From Gemmatimonadales bacterium (GTDB taxonomy: Bacteria; Gemmatimonadota; Gemmatimonadetes; Gemmatimonadales; GWC2-71-9): 64,000 bases of DNA. The notes beneath the pieces are model-generated. The model had not been told where the DNA came from and ran no database searches. It saw only the letters and a list, made by a program, of their open reading frames with translations. The translations under genes and the position numbers were made by a program. This document shows positions 8,034 through 18,087 of the stretch, piece after piece (positions within the stretch are counted from its first letter, which is position 1; the number at the start of each line of letters is the position of its first letter). The DNA is taken from contig DASUJH010000060.1 in assembly GCA_036279355.1 (NCBI GenBank), forward strand, positions 62,001 through 126,000, in the 5' to 3' direction.

Positions 8034-8903
8034 ATGCGTCCAATGCAGGTTGGCTCCGGCAGGCGCGGGCCGTCTTTCGACGAGGGATCGCTGGACCAGT
8101 ACCTGCGCGAGATCAGCAGGTACCCACTCATCCCGCAGGAGGAGGAGGTCAACCTCGCGCAGCGCATCCGCGTGGGCGAAGCCGAGGCGCTCGACAAGCT
8201 CGTGCGCAGCAACCTGCGCTTCGTCGTATCGGTGGCCAAGAAGTATCAGAACCAGGGCGTCTCGCTCGCCGACCTCATCAACGAGGGCAACCTCGGCCTC
8301 ATCCGCGCGGCGCACAAGTTCGACGAGACCAAGGGCATCAAGTTCATCTCGTACGCGGTGTGGTGGATCCGCCAGGCCATCCTCCAGGCGCTGGCGGAGC
8401 AAAGCCGCATCGTCCGCGTGCCGCTCAATCGCGCGGGCACGCTGCACCGCATCGGGAAGCGCTCGTCGGCGCTCCTCCAGGAGCTGGGCCGCGAGCCCAC
8501 GCCGTCCGAGATCGCCGAGGGCATGGACATCTCGATGGAAGAGGTGCAGAAAACCCTCTCCATCTCGCAGAACCACCTCTCGCTGGACGCCCCGCTCACC
8601 CCGGGCGAAGACAACAAGCTCCTCGATTATCTCCCCGACACGCAGAACCCCGGCCCCGATTCGGAGACCTTCGAGCACGCGCTCACCGAGTCAATAGAGG
8701 AAGTGCTCTCGACGCTCAAGGAGCGCGAGGCGAAGATCCTCCGGCTCTACTTCGGCCTGGATGGCCCCGAGCCGATGACGCTGGAAGAAATCGGCAGCCT
8801 GCTCGGCATCACGCGCGAGCGGGTGCGGCAGATCAAGGAGAAGGCGCTGAGTCGGCTGCGCCATGTGAGCCGGGCGCGCGCGCTGGAGAGTTTTCTGGCC
8901 TGA
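8034..8903 (+). CDS. Sigma-70 family RNA polymerase sigma factor, RpoD-like, no region 1.1
   Basis: 289 residues. Region 1.2 (SLDQYLREISRYPLIPQEEE, 19-38), region 2 with the core-binding and -10 recognition helices (LVRSNLRFVVSVAKK to KFISYAVWWIRQAI, 57-116), region 3 and region 4 with the HTH MTLEEIGSLLGITRERVRQI are all present. The acidic region 1.1 of large RpoD proteins is missing. This short form is used as the primary sigma in Bacteroidota and is common in group 2 sigmas elsewhere, so housekeeping function is possible but unproven. ATG at 8034 follows GAGGT; an earlier in-frame ATG at 7941 would precede the promoter. The 3' end overlaps metX on the other strand by 71 bases. Confidence 0.95.
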   Translation: MRPMQVGSGRRGPSFDEGSLDQYLREISRYPLIPQEEEVNLAQRIRVGEAEALDKLVRSNLRFVVSVAKKYQNQGVSLADLINEGNLGLIRAAHKFDETKGIKFISYAVWWIRQAILQALAEQSRIVRVPLNRAGTLHRIGKRSSALLQELGREPTPSEIAEGMDISMEEVQKTLSISQNHLSLDAPLTPGEDNKLLDYLPDTQNPGPDSETFEHALTESIEEVLSTLKEREAKILRLYFGLDGPEPMTLEEIGSLLGITRERVRQIKEKALSRLRHVSRARALESFLA

Positions 8904-9927
8904 GCGCCGCGGCCACCTGATCCCACTCGATGAGAAATGCGTCGTGCCCGTACACCGAGGCGATCTCGGTGTAACGGGCGTTTGCGCCCGCCGCCCGATA
9001 GGCGGCGGTCCAGTCGCGCACCTCCGCGGGGTAGTAGAGGATATCGCTGTCGATCCCGACGCCAACGATCTCACGCACCCGCTCGGCCGTGGCGCGCCCG
9101 GCGGCGGCGAGGTCGCCCACGTCGTGGAGATCCATGGCGCGCATGAGCGCCACATAGCTCGCGGCGTCGAACCGCGCCACCAGCTTTTCGCCCTGGCGGC
9201 GGAGGTAATGCTCCACGTCGAATCGCCCGGCGGTCCGGGTGCGTTCGCGTCCGAAGCGCGCCGCGAATTCGGGCGCCGAGCGGTAGGTGATCATCGCGAT
9301 CGCGCGCGCGGCCGCGAGCCCGGCGGCCGGGCCACCGCCGGCCGGGTACCGGCCTCCTTGCCACGCCGGGTCGGCCTCGATGACCATCCGCTGCGTCGCG
9401 TTCCAGGCGATGGCCTGCGCGGACGTTGCGGCCGGCGCCGCGAACACGACAAGCCGGTCCACCGGCACCGGGCTCAGGCGCCCCCACTGGAGGGCCACCA
9501 TGCCGCCGAGCGAGCCGCCGCTCACGCAGGCAAGGCGCGTGACGGCGAGGTGCTCGAGCAGCGGCACGTGCGCGCGGGCCAGGTCGAGCGAGCTCAGAGC
9601 AGGGAACCGGGGACGCGCGCCGGCCGGCCACTCGCCCGGGCCGGTCGAGCCGTAGCAGCCACCCAGCAGGTTGGCGCTGACGATGGCGTGACGCGTGGTA
9701 TCGAGCGCGCGACCCGGCCCCACGAGCGGCCCCCACCAGTCCGCCACGTGCGCGTTGCCGGTGAGCGCGTGGAACGCGAGAATCCAGCCGTGCTCTTCCG
9801 CGGCCTCGATGTCGCCCGTGACCTCGAAGCGGAGGCGCGCATCCTCCAGCACCTCACCGGCGGCCGTGGTGAAGCTGCCGAGCGCGAAGTCGCGCGCCAC
9901 GCCGGGCGTGGGGGATGTCACGGTCAT
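8833..9927 (-). CDS. metX: Homoserine O-acetyltransferase
   Basis: 364 residues, alpha/beta-hydrolase fold. The nucleophile Ser139 sits in SGGSLGGM, with the Asp in GIDSD and the His in YGHDAFLIEWD completing the triad; LTGNAHVADWW and NLLGGCYGSTGP are MetX signatures. Acetylates (or in some lineages succinylates) homoserine for methionine synthesis; pairing with metY favours O-acetylhomoserine. The last ~22 residues (Pro/Ala/Ser-rich) extend beyond the usual end of the family and are encoded by antisense of the sigma-factor gene. Its ATG overlaps the carbonic anhydrase stop by four bases. Confidence 0.94.
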   Translation of the reverse strand: MTVTSPTPGVARDFALGSFTTAAGEVLEDARLRFEVTGDIEAAEEHGWILAFHALTGNAHVADWWGPLVGPGRALDTTRHAIVSANLLGGCYGSTGPGEWPAGARPRFPALSSLDLARAHVPLLEHLAVTRLACVSGGSLGGMVALQWGRLSPVPVDRLVVFAAPAATSAQAIAWNATQRMVIEADPAWQGGRYPAGGGPAAGLAAARAIAMITYRSAPEFAARFGRERTRTAGRFDVEHYLRRQGEKLVARFDAASYVALMRAMDLHDVGDLAAAGRATAERVREIVGVGIDSDILYYPAEVRDWTAAYRAAGANARYTEIASVYGHDAFLIEWDQVAAALRPENSPARAPGSHGAADSAPSP

Positions 9928-10463
9928 AGGGACCCGGCGGCCGCGCCGGGCCGGACGGGCGCGGCGCCGGTGCTCACCTCGGTGAGCCGGCCGGTGTCGA
10001 CGTCGAACACCATGCCGCGGATCACCGTCGTCCGCGCGATGAGCGGCGACGCGCGCAGGAACGCGACGTCGTCGCGCACGCTCTCCTCCAGATCGGCAAA
10101 CCCCTGCACGTCGAGCTGACTCGCGTCGGCGCCCAGATCGCGTTTCACCCGGGCGCGGACGTCATCGTTGCTCAAGCCCAGCATGGCGCACCGCGTGTGG
10201 TGCACCACCGCGATTTCGTTGGTGCCGGCCATCCGCTCCGATACGACGAGCGAGCGCAGCGCCTCGCGGGTGCGCCCGCCGGCGTTCCGGATCACGAACG
10301 CGCTTCCCTGATCGAGCCCGAACGCGACGAGCGGTACGATCCGCGGGTCCATGCAGGTGACGAGCGCGAGCCGGCAGTCGCCCAGCGGACGGATCGCGCG
10401 CGGCTCGAGGCCGCGCACGTATTCCGCGTTTGCCTCGAGCATGGCATCGACAGCGGAGGTCAT
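9924..10463 (-). CDS. Beta-class carbonic anhydrase
   Basis: 179 residues. Zinc ligands Cys37, His89 and Cys92 and the Asp39/Arg41 dyad are visible in VTCMDPR and HHTRCAM. This is the compact beta-CA type found in many bacteria, interconverting CO2 and bicarbonate. It lies between metY (19 bases upstream) and metX (ATGA overlap), so it is co-transcribed with methionine synthesis genes. The ATG at 10463 is preceded by GGGAG; an in-frame start at 10526 would overlap metY. Confidence 0.9.
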   Translation of the reverse strand: MTSAVDAMLEANAEYVRGLEPRAIRPLGDCRLALVTCMDPRIVPLVAFGLDQGSAFVIRNAGGRTREALRSLVVSERMAGTNEIAVVHHTRCAMLGLSNDDVRARVKRDLGADASQLDVQGFADLEESVRDDVAFLRASPLIARTTVIRGMVFDVDTGRLTEVSTGAAPVRPGAAAGSL

Positions 10464-10482
10464 CGGCCGGTCCGCTCCCGGG

Positions 10483-12485
<2,003 letters not shown>

Positions 12486-12505
<20 letters not shown>

Positions 12506-13778
12506 GCGGCGCGTCGGCGCCGCGCTGCTCGGTGCCGCGGCGGCCGCGGTGCTCGCGGCGGCGTTCGTCGGCAGCTGCGCCCCTCCCGCGCCGGCCGGCG
12601 CGCCAACCCCGATGGGCGCCCCCGCGAGCGGCGAGCCGATCCTGCAGGTGGGGCTCATCGTCGGTGCGCCCGCGGTGACGCTCGGCGGGGACGCCGCGCT
12701 CCTCGTGACCGGCCCCGATGGCACGCGCCTCACCCAGGTGCCGGCCGGCGACACCTGGCGCGCATCCGCCACGACCGACGGCATCTCGCTCGCCACCGGC
12801 TCCGGCGTTGCCACCGGCAATGTGCCGCAGGCGGTGGTGACGCCGGCGGAGCCGGGCGCGCCCGTGCGGGTGAACGGCCGCGCATATCGCGGCGCGCTCA
12901 CGCTCTTTCGCGACCGCACCGGGCTCACCGTGGTGAACCAGGTGCCGATAGAGGCGTATCTCCTCGGCGTCGTATCCGCCGAGATGGGGCGGCGCGCCGC
13001 GAGCGAGCGCGAGGCGCTCCGCGCGCAGGCCGTCGTGTCGCGCACTTACGCGCTGCGCAACGTGGGGCGCTGGCGCGCGCAGGGTTTCGATCTCTATGCC
13101 ACCGTGGCCGACCAGGTGTACGCGGGCATCGGCGCCGAGACGCCCGAGGGTCGCGAGGCCGTCGAGTCCACCCGCGGGCTCTTCGTCGCCTGGAACGGCG
13201 CGCCGATCGACGCCTTCTTCTTCTCGACCTGCGGCGGCCGCACGGCGGAGGGCACGGAAATTTTCCGCGGCGCGGCGCGGCCGTATCTCCGCTCGGTGTC
13301 CGATGTGGGTCCGGATGGCATCGCCTATTGCAGCATCTCGCCGCGCTTTCACTGGCGGGAGGAGTGGTCGGGCGACGCGCTGCGCGCGGTGCTCCGGCGC
13401 ACGCTCCCCGCCGCAGTTGGTGCCCCGCCACCGCGCCTCGACGAGCTGCAGGATGTCCGAGTGGAAAGCCGCAGCGCGTCGGGCCGCGTGGCCGAGCTCG
13501 GCATTGTCCTGCCCGGTGAGGAGCTCAGGGTGGATGGCCCGCTCGTACGGCAGGTGCTCCATACCGCCGCGGGCGAGCCGCTCCGGAGCAATGCGTTCGC
13601 GCTCACACCGACGCTCGCCGGCGGCCGGCTCACTCACCTTGTAGCCGAGGGAGGCGGCAATGGGCACGGCGTCGGGTTCTGCCAGTGGGGCGCCGTGGGC
13701 CGGGCGCGGGCCGGCCAGACGTTCGATCGCATCCTCGCAGCGTATTACCCGGATACCGAGTTGAGCCGCCTCTACTGA
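12486..13778 (+). CDS. SpoIID/LytB-domain lipoprotein
   Basis: 430 residues starting at TTG inside the yajQ 3' end. Residues 9-31 form a lipoprotein signal with lipobox VGSC (Cys31). The SpoIID domain follows: IEAYLLGVVSAEM, the EALRAQAVVSRTYAL helix, and AFFFSTCGGRTA, ending with GHGVGFCQWGAVGRARAG. SpoIID itself is a lytic transglycosylase acting on denuded glycan strands; Gram-negative relatives without sporulation are probably cell-wall glycan enzymes or binders. The GHGVGMCQWGA motif is well conserved here. A TTG start is unusual, but no other start codon precedes the signal peptide. Confidence 0.88.
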
Positions 13779-13803
13779 GGCGCCGGCTCACTGGAGCGAG
13801 CGC

Positions 13804-14808
13804 GTGGGCGACACGTTGAAGGTCGGGGTCATCGGCGCGGGCGCGATCACCCAGATCGCACACCTGCCGACGTTCAAGAAAATGAAGACCGACGTGCGCG
13901 CGCTCTGCGACAGCGACCTGCCGAAGGCCCGCGCGCTGGCCGAGCGGTACGGCATCAAGGACGCATTCGACGACATCGAGGAGCTGCTGCGCTACGAGGA
14001 GCTGGACGCGGTCGTGGTCTGCTCGCCGACGCACCTGCACGAATCCCACATCCTCGCCGCGCTCTCCGCCAACCTGCACGTACTGGTCGAGAAGCCGCTC
14101 ACGATTTCGCTCGCGAGCGCGCAGCGGATTCAGCGCGCGGTCGAGCGGCGCGGGCGCGTCGTGCTCGTCGGGATGAATCATCGCTACCGGCCGGACGTCC
14201 AGATCGTCCGCAGCTTCGTCCAGAGCGGCGAGCTGGGCGCGCTCGAGAGCGCGCGCGGCAGTTGGCACGTGTACCGCCCCGCGCGCGCGCAGCTCGGCTG
14301 GCGCACCCGGCGGGAGCAGTCGGGCGGCGGGGCGATGTTCGATCTGGGGCTCACGATTCTCGACCTCAGCCTCTGGCTCGCGGGCAATCCCCCCCCGATC
14401 CGCGCGAGCGCCGCCCTCGACCGCGCCGGCAAGGACCGGGTGGAGCAGTCCGGCAGCGCGTTCCTGGTATGCGATGGCGGGTTCTGCCTCTTCTTCGACG
14501 TGACCTGGCGCCACATCGGCGAGGGAGAACGCTTCGGTGTCGGGATCCGTGGGAGCAAGGGAACGGCGGCGGTGAATCCGCTCAAGGTGTGGAAGGAGCT
14601 GCACGGCGTACCGACCGACGTGGCGCCCACGGGGTCGGGGGGCCGCGAGAATCCGTTCCTCGCCTCGTTCCGCGCGCAGTGGGCGCACTTCGAGGCGGCC
14701 GTGGCGGGCGACACCGCGGTGCCGCGGCTGGACGAGCAGGTGGTGCTGCATCGCGTGCTGGAGGCGATCTACCGCTCGGCGCAGGACGGGCGCGACGTGC
14801 AGTTGTGA
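13804..14808 (+). CDS. Gfo/Idh/MocA-family NAD(P)-dependent oxidoreductase
   Basis: 334 residues, GTG start. N-terminal Rossmann fold with VGVIGAGAITQIAHLP (7-22) and the conserved EKP (VEKPLTIS, about 95-102) whose Lys lies in the active site; MNHRYRPDV opens the substrate domain. Family members oxidise or reduce sugars, inositols or biliverdin. Substrate unknown. Its stop overlaps the GTG of the DUF4105 gene by GTGA, so the two are translationally coupled. Confidence 0.92.
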   Translation: MGDTLKVGVIGAGAITQIAHLPTFKKMKTDVRALCDSDLPKARALAERYGIKDAFDDIEELLRYEELDAVVVCSPTHLHESHILAALSANLHVLVEKPLTISLASAQRIQRAVERRGRVVLVGMNHRYRPDVQIVRSFVQSGELGALESARGSWHVYRPARAQLGWRTRREQSGGGAMFDLGLTILDLSLWLAGNPPPIRASAALDRAGKDRVEQSGSAFLVCDGGFCLFFDVTWRHIGEGERFGVGIRGSKGTAAVNPLKVWKELHGVPTDVAPTGSGGRENPFLASFRAQWAHFEAAVAGDTAVPRLDEQVVLHRVLEAIYRSAQDGRDVQL

Positions 14809-16166
14809 GAGGCGGACGGGCGGACGGGCGGACCGGCGGAGCGGCGGACAGATGGGGCGCCGTCCTGAACCTGTGCGCGGCCGTTGCGCTGTTGGCGATG
14901 GCCGCTCCATCGGCCCACGCGCAACCCGGAGTGGCCGCGCCTCCCGCCGTCCGCCCGTCCGCCCGTCTGCCCGTCCGCCCGTCCGACTCCTCCCTCATCA
15001 TCTCCCTCCTCACGATGGGCGTCGGCGCCGAGGTGTGGGAACGCTTCGGGCACAACGCCATCCTGGTGCAGGACCGGCTTCACGGCACCAGCATCGCCTA
15101 CAACTACGGGCTGTTCGATTTTCGGCAGGAGAACTTCGTGCTCCGCTTCATCCAGGGGCGGATGCTCTACTGGATGGAAGGCTTCGATGCGGCGCCGATG
15201 ATCGAGCACTACATCCACGACAATCGCACGATCTGGGTACAGGAGCTCAATCTCTCATCCGAGCAGAGCCGCGCGCTCGCCGATTTCCTCGAGTGGAACG
15301 CGCGCCCGGAAAACCGGTTTTACCACTACGACTACTACAAGGACAATTGCTCGACCCGCGTGCGCGACGCCATCGACCGCATCCTGGGCGGCCAGATGCG
15401 CGCCGAGATGGACACGATCCCCACCGGCACCACCTATCGCTCGCATACGGAGCGGCTCACCGAATCCGATCCGGCGCTCTACTCGGCGCTGCTCCTCGCC
15501 CTGGGCGAGCCGGCCGACCATGAGCTGAGCGCGTGGGAGGAGATGTTCCTGCCGGTCGAGCTGCACCGCTGGCTCGCGCAGGTTCACGTGCGCGGGGCGG
15601 ACGGCCGTCCGATGGCGCTCGTGCGTGCCGAGCGCACGTTGTATCTGAGCACGCGGCCCGTGCCGCCCGCGAGGCCGCCGCACTGGCTCGTGGCCTACCT
15701 CGCGGCCGGGGTCGCGATCGGCGCGGGGCTCGTCGTGCTGGCGCGGCGCGCGGTGGCGTCGCGGCGTGCGGCGCGCGGATTTGCGTGGCTCGCCGGCGGC
15801 TGGACGCTCATGATCGGGGTCGCGGGCGGCATTCTCGCCTTTCTCTGGGCGTTCACCGACCACACGGCGGCGTACCGCAACGAAAATCTCTTCCAGGCCA
15901 ACCTGCTGCTGCTGCCGCTCGCGTTGCTCGCGCCGAGGCTCGCGCGGGGCAGCGCATGGGCGCGGCAACCGGCGGTGACGCTCGCGTGGGCGGTGGCGGC
16001 CGTGTCGGTGTTAGGACTGCTGGTGAAGCTGCTGCCGGGGTTCGATCAGGCCAACGCGGAGGTGCTGGCGTTCGCCGTGCCGGCCAACGTGGGGCTCGGG
16101 ATCGGCGTGTCGATGGTGGCTCGGCAGCGGCCGGTGAGCGGCGGCGCGCCGGGCGTCAAAGACTGA
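14805..16166 (+). CDS. DUF4105 (Lnb N-terminal-like) membrane protein
   Basis: 453 residues from a GTG overlapping the oxidoreductase stop. A signal-like hydrophobic segment (about 20-38, cleavage after AHAQ) is flanked by Arg/Gly- and Pro/Arg-rich stretches encoded by octamer repeats. The DUF4105 domain follows: VWERFGHNAILVQD, YNYGLFDF, FYHYDYYKDNCSTRVRDAID (His, Asp and Cys look like an active-site set; the Cys-containing NCSTRVRD is the family hallmark). Four transmembrane segments (about 285-450) end the protein. Related domains occur in lacto-N-biosidase chaperone-like proteins; biochemical role unknown. Confidence 0.85.
   Translation: MRGGRADGRTGGAADRWGAVLNLCAAVALLAMAAPSAHAQPGVAAPPAVRPSARLPVRPSDSSLIISLLTMGVGAEVWERFGHNAILVQDRLHGTSIAYNYGLFDFRQENFVLRFIQGRMLYWMEGFDAAPMIEHYIHDNRTIWVQELNLSSEQSRALADFLEWNARPENRFYHYDYYKDNCSTRVRDAIDRILGGQMRAEMDTIPTGTTYRSHTERLTESDPALYSALLLALGEPADHELSAWEEMFLPVELHRWLAQVHVRGADGRPMALVRAERTLYLSTRPVPPARPPHWLVAYLAAGVAIGAGLVVLARRAVASRRAARGFAWLAGGWTLMIGVAGGILAFLWAFTDHTAAYRNENLFQANLLLLPLALLAPRLARGSAWARQPAVTLAWAVAAVSVLGLLVKLLPGFDQANAEVLAFAVPANVGLGIGVSMVARQRPVSGGAPGVKD
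14811..14990. repeat. Inverted pair of octamer GGAC-repeat arrays around a signal peptide
   Basis: Left array 14813-14850: head-to-tail octamers of the GGACGGGC type (GGACGGGC twice, then GGACCGGC, GGAGCGGC, GGACAGAT). Right array 14948-14988 is the same repeat on the other strand (GCCCGTCC type, four to five copies). About 95 bases encoding the hydrophobic core of the signal peptide lie between. The arms can pair in RNA or single-stranded DNA. Confidence 0.85.
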
Positions 16167-17067
16167 TCGTCATGCCCTCGCGCGCGGCGTCCACCTCGAG
16201 CCCCTTCGCCCGGTGTGCGCCGTGCGCGCGCGCATCGCGCAACAGATTGTCGATGGTGTCGTCGTCGTGCTCGGGATCGTGGTGGAACAGGATCAGCCGC
16301 CGACAGCCGACGTCGCCGGCGAGCTCCACCGCCTCGCGCGGCGTCGAGTGGCCCCACCCCGCGCGGGCCCGGATGATGCCCTCCGAATACATCGCGTCGT
16401 GGATCAGCGTGTCGATGCCGCCGAGAAACTCGATGAGCGCGGTGCGCCAGCCGGCCGGCACCCGGTAGCGGCCGCCGGGACCCAACTCGTTGTCCGTGAG
16501 ATAGGCGATCTCACCGCCGCCGTCACGCGGCCGCAGGCGGAAACCGAGCGTCGTACCCGGATGGCGCAGGCAGAACGTGGAGACCTGGAAGGGCCCGATC
16601 TCGAACGAGCCCTCACCGATCTCGGAGATCGAGAGCGTCGCCGCGAGCGCGGTGAGCGGGACGGGGAAGACCATGGGATCCATCTGCCGGCGCAGAATGT
16701 CGCCGAGGCTCACGCCATCCTGCGCGGCGCCGTAGATCCGGACCCGCGTGCCCGCGACGCTGAGCGGCTTGAAGAACGGCAATCCCTGAATGTGATCCCA
16801 GTGGGTGTGCGAGAGGAGAAGATCGACCTCGCGCGCGCCGCCGTAGCCTCTCTCGGCCGCGCCATCAGCGGGCGCGGCGCCATCCGCCTCGCTGCGCATG
16901 AGCGCGTCGCCTAGCGCTCGAAGCCCGGTGCCCGCGTCCAGCACCACGAGGCGGCCATCGCGGGCGGTAATGCCGACGCAGGGGGTATTGCCGCCGTAGC
17001 GGTGGGTCTTCGGGCCCGGTGTCGGAATCGAACCCCGGGTGCCCCAGAACGTCAGGGTGTAACTCAC
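16156..17067 (-). CDS. MBL-fold metallohydrolase
   Basis: 303 residues from GTG at 17067 (MSYTLTFWGTRGSIPTPG), which matches the usual N-terminus; a longer frame reaches 17115. The metal motif HxHxDH is SHTHWDHIQG (His87, His89, Asp91, His92), with GGNTPC upstream, a later His in FCLRHPG, Asp in LTDNE and a C-terminal LILFHHDPEHDDD. This is the RNase Z/PhnP/class II cyclic-nucleotide phosphodiesterase-like branch. It lies directly downstream of a Crp-like gene, which makes a nucleotide phosphodiesterase worth considering, but no substrate is proven. Its 3' end overlaps the DUF4105 gene by 11 bases on the opposite strand. Confidence 0.87.
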   Translation of the reverse strand: MSYTLTFWGTRGSIPTPGPKTHRYGGNTPCVGITARDGRLVVLDAGTGLRALGDALMRSEADGAAPADGAAERGYGGAREVDLLLSHTHWDHIQGLPFFKPLSVAGTRVRIYGAAQDGVSLGDILRRQMDPMVFPVPLTALAATLSISEIGEGSFEIGPFQVSTFCLRHPGTTLGFRLRPRDGGGEIAYLTDNELGPGGRYRVPAGWRTALIEFLGGIDTLIHDAMYSEGIIRARAGWGHSTPREAVELAGDVGCRRLILFHHDPEHDDDTIDNLLRDARAHGAHRAKGLEVDAAREGMTISL

Positions 17068-17169
17068 GAGGCCCCGATGCGAGAGGAATCCGGCGGGTGT
17101 GGCCCCCGCCGGCACGCTCGAAAGTCGGCCGCGACCCCGGGCGCGGCGAGAGCCGCACTCACCGGGGCC

Positions 17170-17187
17170 GCGTGACCGGGGTCACGC
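17170..17187. promoter_or_regulatory. CRP-like palindrome GTGA-N6-TCAC
   Basis: GCGTGACC and GGTCACGC form a perfect inverted repeat with a 2-base centre (17170-17187). Read as a CRP/FNR-type box it is GTGA (17172-17175), six bases, TCAC (17182-17185), the core of the E. coli CRP consensus. It covers the stop codon of the crp-like gene and lies about 105 bases upstream of the MBL hydrolase start. Confidence 0.55.
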
Positions 17188-17859
17188 GCGGCGCGCCGCG
17201 AGCATCAACGCTTGTCGATCCTTGAGCGTGATGTCCTTGCGGGTGACCTGGATGATGCTGCGCTCGACCAGATTGCGCATCGTGCGCGACACCGTTTCTC
17301 GGCTGGAGCCGATCATCTGCGCGATCGTATGATGGGTGAGCTTGCGGGTGATCCGGTCCCCGTGCTCCTCGTCGGCCATGCGCAAGAGCAGGTGGGCTAC
17401 CCGCCCGTTCACGTCGAGCAGCACGAGGCTGCCGATCTTCTCGTCCGCGCGCCGCAGGCGGCGTGAGATTTCCTTGAGGAGGGAGATCGCCACTTCCGGC
17501 ATGCTGCGGAGCCGCGCGTGGAAATCTTCGCGGCGGATCACGAGCAGGTTGGAGTCTTCCATTGCGATCACGTGGGCGGAGCGCGGCTCTTCGTCGATCA
17601 CCGCCATCTCACCAAAGAAGCTCCCCTCGCCGAGCACCGAAAGAATGACCTCGCGGCCGTCTTCGGCAATGAGCACCACCTTCACCTGTCCTCCGGCGAC
17701 GAGATAGAGCGCGTCGCCCGGATCGTCCTCGAATACGATGACGCTGCCCTTCGGATAGCTGCGTTCGCGGGCCAGGTCCGCGAATGACTGCAGATCATGC
17801 TCGGTCAGCCCGTGAAACAGGGGGACCTTGCGCAACACGTCTATGGCGGCAACAGGCAC
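17182..17859 (-). CDS. Crp/Fnr-family transcriptional regulator
   Basis: 225 residues from GTG at 17859 with GAGAGG just upstream. Cyclic-nucleotide-binding domain at 10-125 with the phosphate-binding cassette [17 protein letters not shown] (Gly-Glu and Arg-Ser both present, so nucleotide binding is plausible), a dimerisation helix, then a winged HTH with [24 protein letters not shown] as recognition helix. No Fnr-type N-terminal cysteine cluster, so an oxygen sensor is unlikely. A perfect palindrome lies 27 bases upstream and a CRP-like box covers its stop. The regulon is unknown. Confidence 0.93.
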   Translation of the reverse strand: MPVAAIDVLRKVPLFHGLTEHDLQSFADLARERSYPKGSVIVFEDDPGDALYLVAGGQVKVVLIAEDGREVILSVLGEGSFFGEMAVIDEEPRSAHVIAMEDSNLLVIRREDFHARLRSMPEVAISLLKEISRRLRRADEKIGSLVLLDVNGRVAHLLLRMADEEHGDRITRKLTHHTIAQMIGSSRETVSRTMRNLVERSIIQVTRKDITLKDRQALMLAARRA

Positions 17860-17885
17860 GGGGACCTCTCTCTCGCAGGATGTTC

Positions 17886-17908
17886 GCGGGTCACGGTGCA
17901 TGACCCGC
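17886..17908. promoter_or_regulatory. Perfect palindrome upstream of the crp-like gene
   Basis: GCGGGTCA, a 7-base spacer, then TGACCCGC. It lies 27-49 bases upstream of the chosen GTG and could be an operator or an RNA hairpin in the leader. It differs from the GTGA-N6-TCAC box in half-site polarity, so if it is a protein site a different regulator is likely. Confidence 0.45.
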
Positions 17909-17983
17909 TGCAAGGTGCCCTGAACGTGTACCGCGGCCGGGCCGCTCTCACAAGGGCGCGCGGCGCGCCGCAGCGCTCGGGGA

Positions 17984-18012
17984 TTGATCGGAACCCACTG
18001 AGACCGTTAGAT
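17984..18012 (+). promoter_or_regulatory. Candidate sigma-70 promoter of the rpmE-prfA operon
   Basis: TTGATC at 17984-17989 and TTAGAT at 18007-18012 with a 17-base spacer; the predicted start near 18019 leaves a leader of about 69 bases before rpmE. Confidence 0.6.
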
Positions 18013-18087
18013 TTCGCCGTTTCCGGCCCGACCGGCCGGCGCTCGTGTCAAACCCATCGATCCCGACGCATTCGAAGGAGCACAACC

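Noticed and set aside
6126-8678. Minus-strand open frame of 850 codons
   Set aside because: Lies opposite ALDH and the sigma factor, both with complete catalytic or functional motifs; the frame has no recognisable domain.
14811-14990. CRISPR-like array
   Set aside because: Units are 8 bp without spacers and are part of coding sequence; arms are inverted, not uniform direct repeats.
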